Origin: Trichoplax sp. H2 | Lineage: Eukaryota; Placozoa; Uniplacotomia; Trichoplacea | Length of the DNA: 64,000 nt | Direction: 5' to 3' | Assembly: GCA_003344405.1 (NCBI GenBank) | Contig: NOWV01000281.1 | Location: 1 to 64,000 of the forward strand | Shown here: positions 51,300 through 63,486 of the stretch, one piece after another | Layout: each line of letters opens with the position of its first letter | How positions within the stretch are numbered: position 1 is the stretch's first letter | Notes under the pieces: generated by a model | Seen by the model: the letters and a program-made list of their open reading frames with translations, nothing else | What the model was told of the DNA's origin: nothing | Database searches by the model: none | Program-made: the position numbers and the translations under genes

Positions 51300-52560
51300 A
51301 AAAGATATTGGATTAGACTTTGACTAATCTTAATCAAATATAAATTTTTTCCCAACCACTAATACTGCAATACTATAAAAGCTGATGTAAGAATCAGACT
51401 GTAAAGCGAATCTATTGAAGCTGCATATTATCGAGCAGTAATTCCATAATTGATTTTAATGTTTCTTATTCATGGCAGATAATTAAGCTTCATTTCATCA
51501 TAATCCAACAGAGTTTCATTTCTACCTGTAACCTTATTAAAAAGTTGCGAAGCCATGCCTAGCTGATTAAACAAAATTTCAAGGACCTAATATTAATTCC
51601 GTCATTTTATAGGAAAACTTACTACTCATCAAAAATAATTTAGTATTGAGTTAATCATAACCAAATAAAAATACATTTTAGTCAATAACTGCATAAATTA
51701 TAAAACTTTTGTACAACAGATGTGCTTAAGTTGAACTAATCAACAGGCCTTAAATCTCTGATTTGCTAGAAAATTGATCTTTCACGGAAGATAATCTATC
51801 GGATAAACGAACCATAAGCTTATATTCTATCTTAATCAAATAATAACTCTTTTCTACTAACAATGCTATAAAAATTGTTAAGCTACTGCCTAACTGATCT
51901 AATACAAAGCTTCAAATTCCAAATCGTAATCCCATAATTTATCGGAAAGCTTATTGCGCATTACAGATAAATTAAACATTGATTCAGATCTAATCAAATA
52001 GAAACTATTTTTAGCCAATAGCGTCGTAAAACTTATAAAGCTATCGATGGCTAATATACTAAAATATCGAACGTATTAAAGGTCTCAAATTTACCGCCTA
52101 TAGCCAGTAAGAAATGAAACATTGATTAATTAAATCTTAATCCAATAGAGACTCTTTTCGATATAGACGTTCTAAAACTATGGCAAAGCAGATGAAATAA
52201 ACGTTTCACTACCTAATTTTAAACTCATAGAATAGGCCCTTATCATGGATAATAAATTATCCAACCTCTATTCCATATTTAATCCCAAAAGTGATTAATC
52301 ATAACTAATATCTCGTACAAAATTAAAGAATGATTGAGAGACATCCAACTTGATTTCAATCATTAATTTTATAAGCTAGCATGTAATCTTTGTCTCACAT
52401 TACAGCTTTAAACTATAGCATCTTAATCCCATGATTCATCAGAATATTTACTATTGAGAGGAGATAATAATTTAAACATTAATTTAATCGTTATCAAATA
52501 CATGTTCTTTCAATAACTAGAGCTCAAACTGACTAGAAGACTCTTGCAACTTTGTGTATT
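51300..52560. repeat. Degenerate tandem array, eight units of about 165 bp
   Basis: A block resembling ttaatcaaatagaaactctt followed by a caataa/ctataaaa word recurs near 51332, 51502, 51658, 51834, 51992, 52139, 52297 and 52491. Spacings are 147-194 bases. The units are strongly diverged, but the block order is kept. There is no coding capacity. Confidence 0.8.
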
Positions 52561-52672
52561 CATCAAGCAAGTTTCTTGACATTATTAACTATCATCGATC
52601 ATTGAAATATGCATATTGTGTAGAAGAAAGTCGTATCCTGATTGTTTGGCAGCTGTTAATATTTATTTTATT

Positions 52673-52949
52673 ATGTCTAATTTCCATTACCCAGTTGATC
52701 ATCAACATGAGCTAATTCAATATTCTAATTATCCAGGTAATCATGAAAGTATTTGGAGGTTATTGTTCCTAAATGCTACGTCATTCTTGATTATTTTATT
52801 CATTCACGATAAAGAGTAAGCATAAAGGAAATTTTAGGCGTGATGACTTTAATTATTTACCAGAACGATATTTAAAATCAATCTTAGCCAAAGCAGCTTC
52901 TATGTTTGGACCACGATTAGCGCTAATTCCAACCCCCTTTAATACTTGA
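52673..52949 (+). CDS. Possible two-exon gene for a 61-residue protein (doubtful)
   Basis: An ATG at 52673 opens MSNFHYPVDHQHELIQYSNY and ends at a donor GTAATC after 52736 in phase 1. An acceptor at 52826-52827 opens a second exon, 52828-52949, in the matching phase, reading through RYLKSILAKAASMFGPRLAL to a TGA. The 91-base intron is close to the smallest intron of the second ETS gene. The acceptor is weak, and the 3' end overlaps the first unit of a tandem array. No family is recognised and there is no signal peptide. It may be a chance open stretch or a gene remnant. Confidence 0.25.
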
Positions 52950-53530
52950 TTGATGGATAATTTCGATTATGCACTATAGCGTAGACTTTGGAGACATAAT
53001 TGCGTCGCTTATACGAATTATGGAGAATCGATTTTGAATGTTATAACTCAACTTTGTACATCTTCCAAGCTCTCCTAATTATATTATTAATTCAGTTGGA
53101 TTATTGATGTACCTAAACTAATCATTAATGTCTTTCACGTCCAAATGATGTCAGTCCCTATTCTAAATGATATCTGAAAGTTTAATCTTGGTCGAGATAA
53201 AGTTCTTTACTAAAACACCAATTAAGACTTTTTCCAGCCTTCTTTATTTTAGATTGATAGATAATTTTCGTTCGATACTTGAATATAGATTAAGAAGTAA
53301 TAATCAAGTCTTTACTACAAGTCAAATGATATCTTAAAGATTAATCTAAACCGAGATAAAGGTTCTTCACTAAAAAGTCAATTAAGTGTTAATTCCAGCC
53401 CTCTTTATGCTTGATTGATGGGTAATTTCCATTAGATACTTGAACATGGACTATCAAGTGAAAATTAAGTCTTCAATACAAATTAAGTAACGTTGATTTT
53501 GAATATTATGACCCCACCTTGCACACCTTT
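52890..53530. repeat. Degenerate tandem array, about four units of 151-161 bp
   Basis: The block cttgattgatggataatttc recurs near 52945, 53098 (poor), 53249 and 53410. The last two full units also share a ccgagataaagttcttcact word and a caattaag...ttccagccctctttat stretch. It is non-coding. Confidence 0.7.
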
Positions 53531-56500
53531 GGGAGGCATATTAATTATATGATAAGTTCAATTCGACTGTGAAGGTGTTCCATAACTACTTGTCGATTTC
53601 ATTTTTATCTAAAATAAATGCGGACAAACTGAGTGATTATTTATTGTTTTAAATGCGTTTATTGTGATGATCTATTCTCAAGAATATGCAAAAATGAAAA
53701 AGTAGATACAAAAGATTACCGCTATAACAGCCCTTTCCATCGCTTGCTAAAATTATGATTATTATTATCGATAAAATTCTTACTGGAGCAAGAATAGCAC
53801 ATCCATAAGATATATATATGAAGTTTCCTTTGAATTTTATTGATTTACTTCCTTAGATCTGATAGTTTGTATCCCTGAAAAACTAGCGACAATGGTTAAG
53901 TTTGTATGTAATTATCCTTTGTATAACTCCACCCTTACTTTATTTGATTATAGGCTGATACTGGATTAAAGGAAAAAAAAATGATCGTTTGTATCCTTGT
54001 TCGATTTGTCATATTCACCCCACAAAGACAAAGTGTCGTACGTGTAAATTAAGTAATAATATAAAGGATGTTAAAGTTTAGAAGCTTTCATTCACTATCA
54101 TTCGGTAAATAATAAAAGAATTTTGTTTCTTTGATTTAGTGTCAAAATAAAGATTAGGTCAAAGTTCTGTAGACGAACTCACATGGATGGAGAATTTCGC
54201 CTTCCTAGTTCTGTATCAATCCAGTTCCTTGATGTATCGGTAGAAGGATTAAAGCTCTTGAATTTGGATATAAAATAGAAACTAGTCAAGTTATATAGAT
54301 GGCTCTATGTTTAGATCGAAATGTTTATTTAATATTATATGCATATGCTTTGAGTCTGTAATCATTTAGCATGACTATTTCATTCTATTTTATGAAATAC
54401 CTTCACTCTAGAACAAGTCAAGATAGACTAATCAAGATTACTTCGTCCTAAGGGAATAGGAATCCACTAATTAATAAGTAAACTTGTTTTCAATCTATAC
54501 AATCGATATTCAGCTTGAGGAAAATTAGTTTAATGAGTCATCATATCGTTAAACAATGAATCGAATGTTAATTAACTCCTAGAGGCACGCGATTTACAAA
54601 ATAATTTTCAACTGGCATTAATCACGATGAATTGTTTTCCATAAACTAGAGCAAAAGGGCGGAGAATGACAACTTAAATAAGAAACAAAATAACTCGGAA
54701 AGAAAGAAATTATATAAACATAGAAATCCTTCGATGCTAATAAATGTATTGTAGTGAAAAACAATTTATTCTTTACCTTAGTTTTATTGCTGCTTTGATA
54801 TTTTCCCATGTTATTAATCGATGATAAATTCGAATAATAACAATTAAGCTGTTCAAGCTTAACAGTTGGCGTTACTAACAATTAAAAGGTCTGAGGTCTT
54901 GTCCGGTCTTATTACAATTGATAACGAAGAGCAACTTCGACAATCACGCAGTCGGATGTTTGTCCTAAAATAGGTTTCTATCAACTATGTTACTTGAAGT
55001 AATTCTAAAACATAAAACGGATACACTATCTTAAATAGTAACCTTCCCAGTGCAATGCTACCGGGTGAAATTAAAGTTACGATTCTCTTTGGCATCACAT
55101 AATTGTCACATCGTTTCCATTTCTTGCATAATTATACGCTATTTAGTACAATATAAGCTATTACGTTACCATGTATTTGGTAGTCTACTGAAACAATGTA
55201 TCCAGAAGCGGAGCTTAGTTACTATCTTATATTCGCGAAGCTTAATTGAGGGAACTCTTATGGGCTGCTAGAATAAGACACTATGATACATAATAGCAAG
55301 CGTAGATTCTCTACTGTGCTATAATCATGTACAGAATAGTTACAGTTTACGATAGAATTATACTTAAATTTGATTAAAATAGGCATTATTTTCGTAAATT
55401 CAGCTAAGGGAGTTGTGAAAGAAGGCTGCATCTAGATGATAGGTTATACTTTTTAAAACTAAAAGTAAATGCTATTTTTAAACTGTAGTAGATTATAAAA
55501 AATTCAACTAGATTGTGCAAGAGTAATTTATAATTTTATCATAATATTATCTCAATATGCAGGTTACTGTGTTTGCTTACAGTTTCTGATAATATAGTTA
55601 TTCAGTTTGCAGAAATGTAATATACATACTTCAGTATTTGGCATTAGACTTGTGAAAGAACATATCTAGATAATGATTACCCCATCGCTTCATACTTAAT
55701 ATAAATTAACCGCTGCAAAATAATTTTAGCTGCTTGAAAGCAAATGACCTAAAATTTTTATAGGTTATTCCTTAAATTTTTAAGGGCTCTATATAGCAAA
55801 GTTTAAGATTTTAGATACTTTTATTTAAAGCCTTCGAGAATAAATATATTCAAAATATGCGCGTATCTGATACTGTATGTAAGGATAACCAATTCAGAAT
55901 TTGTTCATATCACTGCATTTAAAAAGTCGCAATAGATCTTGAGCTGGTTATGCATTGTTAATGCTACTATATTGAAAATTTCAGTTCAATAATTTTAAAC
56001 AACTAATTTAATTTAAGTGCATTGAATTTTAATATTAAAGAGAACCATTAGCACATTTTACTCAGTTATGAATCTCAATTAAAAATTTAATCGTATAAAA
56101 CTAGTACTACTAGTATTGCAAAGTTTATTGATGAACATTATACACAGTTTCAGCGAATGTTAAATCGATGCATTTCAATACCTGTGTGTTGCATACTAGA
56201 GAATTTCTCGTCAATTTGTGCAGTAGATGTAATATACCACAGATAAAACTTCACATGTTTGATGCGTTATGATGAATTATGTAAAAGAAAAATGAGACGT
56301 GGACTTACGTTACCACTAATACCTACAGTTAGTGTGACTCACTTGGTTTACGGATTTTAAGATATTAAAATTTAATATAATCGTTGATAATTGTAAGATT
56401 TAAACGATCAAAACGCCTATAGAAATGCAATTTTTTTTAATCTTTATCGATTTAAGACTAGGGTATTGCGCTAGTGAACTGGAATGATGTGATTGAGTAA

Positions 56501-57504
56501 GAAGCACGTTAATAGTGTCTAAGAGTATCTCTGAATCAGTCTTAGTATTATATGCTTAAATAAAAGAAAAGTTTGAAAATAAACTCAAATTTAATACATC
56601 GTACTAATCTTCACCACTTATTTTATTAGAGCATTTCACACTTAGTATTCTTTTCTTTTCTATCCCATAGCTCATTTTTTTTATATGTGGTCTCAGCTTA
56701 TTGATGTTGTTGTAATCCATCGTTCTACATTTATATAAAACCCCACAGGATAACTTGATGAAATTAAATTCTATTTCTTTAAAGCACTGAAGTGTGATGT
56801 TAGGAATTTGGTTACGTTATGATCATTTCAACGCTATTTGTAAATTATTAAACATTGATACTAATACCTGACGTATTTATTTCGGTTTACATCGGCCAAT
56901 ATTGTTATTCCTGGCCTAGGGTACAAAGGACAGCTAAACTTATATGGCTACCGATCCTCTTTTGTGCTTTATATATTAACCACAGATTCACTTTCTTATA
57001 CAGATATCGTCATAAGGCATTAGATTGGACTATTTCAAATATCATTGCATATCATACCGTACTTATTATGCATTACAGCCGTAGCATATTATACGTAATA
57101 GTAAATATTGAAGGTATTTAGGGGTAACTCAATAACCCAGGTTCTATACAATCTATGATACGTTACAAATTTATGTTATCACTTTTTTTTAAGTCTATCT
57201 TACTTAATTTAAAAATTAAATAAAATTCGATGTGAATTATTAGCATAATAAAATTATACAGAAATAATAACAGTAATAAAATAAAATTTATCTCTAAATT
57301 TTAACTCGTCGATTATAAGCTTTCAGCATAATGTTAACTCGTATTAAACGCATACTCAAAGTAGCCATTTGTAAATGTTCTTGTTTTTTACTGCACTTAG
57401 TATGAGACAGTAGGTATAAAAGGGTGCTAATATCAATTCAATATGAATAATAGGAAACGATTAGAGATAGTCTAGTCAAGTACTATGGTGTCCTTTATGC
57501 TGTT
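53531..57504. other. Intergenic, nothing recognised
   Basis: About 4 kb without a supported gene. The 88-codon frame at 56855-57121 starts at TTG and has no splice context. The minus frame at 54618-54881 is low-complexity and isolated. Confidence 0.4.
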
Positions 57505-57531
57505 GTTGCTATCCTTCGTTACCATAGCAAC
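57505..57531 (+). promoter_or_regulatory. RFX X-box with an extra inverted half-site
   Basis: GTTACCATAGCAAC at 57518-57531 fits the X-box consensus GTNRCC-N(0-3)-RGYAAC without mismatch. Just upstream, GTTGCTAT at 57505-57512 is the exact inverse of ATAGCAAC at 57524-57531, so three half-sites lie within 27 bases. The element ends 87 bases before the ATG at 57619, within the usual range for RFX-controlled ciliary genes. Confidence 0.8.
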
Positions 57532-57618
57532 ACCATTTCGATGCTAAGTGTGTATCATCGTAGAATTGGAGTGAGCACAGTTGATGTTAGTCAGATATTT
57601 TAAATCATTTCTACGCCA

Positions 57619-60600
57619 ATGGCAGCTTCTACCGCGAGTTATCATCGACGCCAATCTCGAAGAGATGCCAAGGAAGTTATAAATCGACCTAAGGTATTAT
57701 CAACTAAATTATTTCAATAGCTTTTGGCTATAAAGCAGTATGACATAAGGCTTAATCAGTGCACAAGTAAGATCATTTTAACAAACGCTAGTTTTAAAAA
57801 TGAAAATCAGTGTACAGCTTTTCTTCCTTCCCTACTAGCTTAAAAGTAACAGATTATTCTTGTTAACCATGATATTACTATATTCGGTTCTACACAGAGC
57901 TAACACTTAGAATTAAATTTCATGTTAAATTCATAAGATATAGATAAAATTAACATAGTTATAGAATTGTAGCGTTAAGTTTAAATCTATCCTAATCAAT
58001 TAGATATTGGTCATCACCATCTACATTCTAACCTGTATTGTAGCTATAGAAGCTACAAAGTAAACGGTCAGTGCTGATACAGGCATGATTTATAGTTATT
58101 GAACGTTAGATAGTGTTAGATAGCCTTTAAGATTTCTATTACTATTAGCTAAGGTAGTCAATTTTGTTTAGGTGACTTTATAAAATTAAAGAATGAGTAA
58201 AAATTGCCTATCGATAAGGTATGATATTTAGAACTGTAGATTTTGCTCCGCTAGTTAGAAGGAGAAGTATAATGAAATTCTTATATAAAAAGATCCAATT
58301 CTTTCTGTAGTTCAAAACGATCTAATATTTTGATATTCTACTCAAATATTATGAAAATCAAGTCTATTTCTGACTTTGTGAAAACTTATTAACAAGTTGA
58401 ATGATATAATTGATCGATAGCCCACACAATCAGCTTAAAGAGACTTATACTTGTATTTATTAAAGAATTTAGAAATACTAATAGTCCGATACTCTCCTAG
58501 GAATAAACATTAAAGCACTCTTTTAAAGATCTATTGAAAGGAAGTTAGAGCTATAAAACTCTGTAAACAATATATAATTAACGATTATGCACATAAATAA
58601 GGTTTAATTTAATTTAATAGTTAGATCTTGAGACGACCAGAAATCAAATATAGTACAGTTACGTATTTAATGATAGAATACACTCAATTATAATTATTTA
58701 CTAGACAAAGGGGATTACTACAGCAAATACGATACTCCGTGGATACAGGATGTAACTTTTGAGTAAAAGTATTGTTATTACAGACGTTAAGGCAACCCAA
58801 TATCTATGATTGACTGTTAGCCTTGCAGAAATAAAATGCAATAAGACAAGTAATACATCTATATCTTTAAAGTATTTTCATGAGTAATATTGATGATGTG
58901 AAATCGTACTGTCGATTAAAATCTATAATCGATTGTTTTTTATACGTGTATTACGCGTAAACGTAAATGATAAGAAATATTTGAATATGACTCCTAGATA
59001 TTTCTTAAAATTCTTTCAAAACATGATTTAGTTGTCTTGATACAAACTAAAATGAAAGATTCCCACTCGGCTTGATAGTACCAAGTCAATCATAGATAGT
59101 GTGATAAATTGGGAGTAATATTATCTGAACGTAGCTACTGCAATTTTCTAATTATAGTTTAAATGGTAATAATAATTTTCATATTTTTGTTATTGCTATG
59201 AATACAGGTAGAACTAAATGAATACATTTTAAGTGAAAAATTGAAGGATAGGCTTCAACAGTTACATTCGAATGCACCTGAAAATCATAAGAGAATATTT
59301 AAAGAATACATAGACGAATTTGAAGACAGGCAGCGTACTGGTAGCCGGAAAAGCTCAGCAGGTACCCTTTAACGTGCAATAAAGTATTTGATTTTTTATT
59401 AGGTTTTAAGCTTTAAATCTTATTGCCAAACAGAGGTAATTCTATATCGTATGTTGAGCAGAATTATATTATTTCTTTACAAGATGATTGTATGTGTATT
59501 GTAGTTTCTATCATTGACATTATTCATATTACTGAATAGTAAAAGTAAGAATCTCTTGCTATTTTTTACGTCTTTTCGTAATATCGAAATTCATTATTAG
59601 GCTTATAAATTTACAGATAATTTGTTCTGTAGACAAGGGATGCGGCCCGTTTAACTAATCAATTAAAAATCAAAAATGAGCTGAGACTTAACAATATTCA
59701 TGCCATAATTTTATTATGTTAGTTTTATTAAATTATGTCAAGTCAATAATATCGTTCTAAGCATGCTAATAAATAGCTATAATTTATCTTTTCTATACGT
59801 AATAGCCAGGTTTGGTTTAATGGAGGCTAATTCTTGTAATAATCTATAAAACATAACTTTTACATATTTTACTTCATAATACTTTAGGATCTTTGCCTTT
59901 TTTATTCTAGTTTGCAAAAGCCTTCATCTTTTTGCTACTAATATTTGATAGTTTCAAGATTAAGTCAAAGGCTACAAAATTTAATGGACTTAAGCAGAAT
60001 CATATATATTTATTTGGTTACGAAATTAATTTAAATAGGAGGATGTTTTCGATTTAGTATTACTGTTACGGCCAATCCCGGGAATTGGCCATTCCCGGGA
60101 ACGCGAAATTGCTGGTCATTCCTGGGATTGACCGTAGCATTACTTGTTACTAATTCAGTTTACATCAGAATTTAAAAAATTTCCTATATCTAATTAATCA
60201 AACCATAATTCGCACTGAGTTGATTTTAACATCCCATAAGTGTGTTGAAATAAGAAAATCGGACATGATCTCGACGTGAAAATAAATTTGATTAGATGAT
60301 AATGTATTTCGGTGTATATAACTTTTTAGATAGCCTTTGATATAACCGTAATTTATAATAGACCCAGTATGCTACATACCTCAAATCTGAAGATTTATGA
60401 GATATGTTAAGATAGATAGAAATTTCTAGGGTAGAAACACATTTTCTATTATTCCATAAAGAACATTTCTAGAGTTAAAATGCTGAAATTTTCTTATAAT
60501 ATCTATATTTCTATATGCTTGATAATAATATCTTATCGATGGATTTAATTATCTATTTCTTTAGCTCCATTTTCTAAAGCTATAACATCACATCGACTTG

Positions 60601-63460
60601 ATTTTAAGTATCAATTTCAACCACCAGCCAATATTCAAAAGTAAGATTGTGGACTTATATTTCCTTTTACATACTTACCACTGAAATGATTTGCAAAGAT
60701 TGACTACAAGCATTTTGATTAAACTTGCATTATTTTCTGCTTTGCAAAGCATTTGCAAAAAATTTTAAATTATAATCATTTGAGATTTAGTTGAGTAATG
60801 TAGTTTAACATCGTACACAACTCATCAACCTAGACCTCCTTTTCCTTAATATAGCATAAGTACTACCATTTACAAGCAAATTTATCCTTAGTTGTGATTC
60901 AGTACTATACTATTTTATTGAGATCAAGTTGCCGTATGTTAATAAAATATACAGGTTACTAGAATCATTTTCCTAAATTGCTATTTTACCACTATTACGG
61001 CCATAAATTAAAACATGATTGAATAATAGAATTTAAGAATAATGTTGCAAGTAATTTTTATAAATCAAAAGATATTGGTAACTTTATGACATTAATGTGA
61101 TGGAATATTGTTGGCAGCCAGAATAATGCCATGAATAATATAATCAGTTACTTTATTTTAAAGAGAACGAAATGAAAATAAAATTTTGTAGTAATACTTA
61201 AAACAGTTTTATATAATTGAAACTGCATAGATTAAATGGATATCAACGTTTCTACATGATAGCCTTCCACGATGAAAGACACATCCTTATTGTTTCAAAA
61301 ATATATCATAAAGAGATTTTATTTAATGGTGTTTGACTTAATTTTATCACTAGCAGTAATATTAAAAATTTAAAGATTTTTATTTCCTGGTTTGGTAACA
61401 AATTGTTCTGATTTAAATAGGCCGAATGAGAAATAATATATTAACAAAATTAAATAGATTTCTATATGGTACTATTATTAGATGATAGTTTGATCGTTGT
61501 CGTAACACTGTAACACTTATCTGAAATCTGGATATTTTAAGTTTCTAAGTTAATAATGTCTCTTGGGTTAGGCCAAAACACAGCCAGATGTTGCCATCAT
61601 CAAATGCTGAAGTAGATAAAACACTTGGCAAAACTGTTTATGAGGTAGAACATGAGCAAGTAGCAAAATTTACTCCAAGAAAACTAGAACCATTGAAAAC
61701 AAGTAGTACTAAAAATAATCCTCATCCGCTAAAAGTAAAACAACATGGCTAATCTGTAGCTTATATATTTATTTTTACTGGATGTATTTATTCATTTTTA
61801 CATAAATTATTCTAATGGTTTCATATTTGTCACCTACCTATTGACAGCCTTTTATGGATTGGCAATTGAAACCTAATGTAGAAGATGGTCAGCAATCGCC
61901 GTTAATTGAGCAAAGTCTATATGAAATGGTCCAACGTGACAAAAATCAATCGACCTATCGTAAAGATTTTACACCCTCAATGCCTGGTAAGTTTTTAATC
62001 ATTTATTCTTAAACAGAAATTTATATTAATGGAAAGAATGAATCATCATAAAGGATAAAAACTAACTTAGGCGCTGTTTACATGTTCTTTCTAATATCCT
62101 GAACTAGACAAAGTATACTGTTGTCTGCTGATTTATTGTTTCGTGTTAGCCTTATATATAGAACAGAAGAAAACTTTATGCTGTAATTTCTAATTGATAA
62201 CTAACAATTATAATTGCATACGAGCATACCAAAGAAATATGCATTTCAATTTATGCTCGCACTGGAATAATTGCTTCAATTAAATAGAGTTATGATTGCT
62301 TGCAAAGATTAGAGCTTGATACGGAATTATTAATTACTTTCCATTCTGAAGAAAGGCATTTTAGGAGTAATTGCAATGTAATTGTATATTTAAAATATTA
62401 AGTTCATTATTATATTCATGATAGTATCAATTTGAATCGATATAATAAGCTTTAGTTGATATCAATTAAATTAAATTCTTGATAAATGAGATTTGATTCA
62501 AATTCGATAGCAATAACTTAGAAATATTTGATTGATTAGGAATAAGTTGAGGCCTACTTTTCTATTCTTATACAGTCGTGCTCTAATTAGTCTAAAAAAA
62601 CAGATTAAGTTAAGATCAAATTTAATTAGAAATAGTGTAACATTTAGATACTAGCTTTACTAACCCGGGATATACTGAAATTATTAGATATGCAAAGATT
62701 AGCTAGCGCAAGAAAAATGATATCTAGTCGTCAACCCAAATATGACGAAGACACTTGGAAAAGTATTACCAATGCAACGTTTAAATACAACAAGCTAGAT
62801 CAATCACTCTTGAATCCAGTAACACGATTTGGGTCTAATCCACATATAAAAAATTATGCAGTTGGCATATGTAAGTGTAAAGATAATATAATTATTACAC
62901 CGTCTTTAGTTATATCAACGATGAAAATGTGTTGTAGTTGCGGCAGAAATGGTACCGTAAATCACTACAGTTGTTTGCAATCTTAATCTAATTGGAACAG
63001 AGACATCAACTGCATCGCAAGTACAAAAAATCGGAGCTTGTAGCTGTCTTGATCAAAAACTAGATGTAAATTTAGCTACAATTTACTGCGAAGTTTCGTT
63101 TTAATCTCATGCCTTAAAGTACGATATTTCACTTTAGAGAGTTTTAAGAGGGAACTATAGATTAGTACTTTGCCAATTAGCAATTTTTATTTGAAATGAA
63201 TCTAATAGATTCCATAGTTTAATTTCTAAATTGATGATCATCCTTCTATTATTATTTCCGAACGCTTTAATGATAATGTATAATGCTAATTAGTATCATG
63301 TTAAATTCTTAATGCAATTTTTTATCATTAATTTATGTCTCCACCAAAACTTTGACTGAAATTAAATGGAACAGTGCCCATTACTTCTAAGGATTCTCCT
63401 ATACTTGAGATATCAGCCAAGACTTGTTATGAAAATTACTATGGCTCTCGACGACGGTAA
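57619..63460 (+). CDS. Predicted ciliary protein of unrecognised family (X-box gene)
   Basis: Seven exons: 57619-57693, 59208-59361, 60565-60640, 61572-61734, 61848-61986, 62688-62870 and 63375-63460 (TAA). All introns are GT-AG, with phases 0, 1, 2, 0, 1, 1. They join to exactly 292 codons, giving 291 residues. The protein is basic and hydrophilic, without a signal peptide, membrane span or known fold. It opens MAASTASYHRRQSRRDAKEV, has a charged helical stretch in exon 2 (SEKLKDRLQQLH), and then short Tyr/Pro/basic segments such as STYRKDFTPSMP, FKYNKLDQSLLNPVTRFGSN and a C-terminal TCYENYYGSRRR. Extended proteins with such segments are common among axonemal microtubule inner proteins, and the X-box upstream fits a ciliary role; this is inference. 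Least certain are the exon 4 acceptor (61572 or 61584, since an alternative AG lies 12 bases on) and the last acceptor, which lacks a good pyrimidine tract. Confidence 0.75.
60056..60145. repeat. GC-rich hairpin element inside an intron
   Basis: Two arms, left gttacggccaatcccgggaa and right ttcctgggattgaccgtagc, are near-perfect reverse complements around a short core that contains TTCCCGGGAA. The 90-base block is much richer in GC than the surrounding intron (59362-60564). It could be a miniature inverted-repeat element or a structured RNA. No target-site duplication is obvious. Confidence 0.75.
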
Positions 63461-63480
63461 TCATTGTAGTTATCGAAAGG

Positions 63481-63486
63481 AATAAA
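63481..63486 (+). promoter_or_regulatory. Poly(A) signal of the X-box gene
   Basis: Consensus AATAAA begins 21 bases after the stop codon at 63458-63460. It supports this stop as the true end of the gene, although AATAAA is frequent in AT-rich DNA. Confidence 0.45.

Noticed and set aside
56855-57121. 88-codon plus-strand frame upstream of the X-box gene
   Set aside because: It starts at TTG, is rich in Ile/Tyr as expected of AT-rich chance frames, and has no splice sites or domain.
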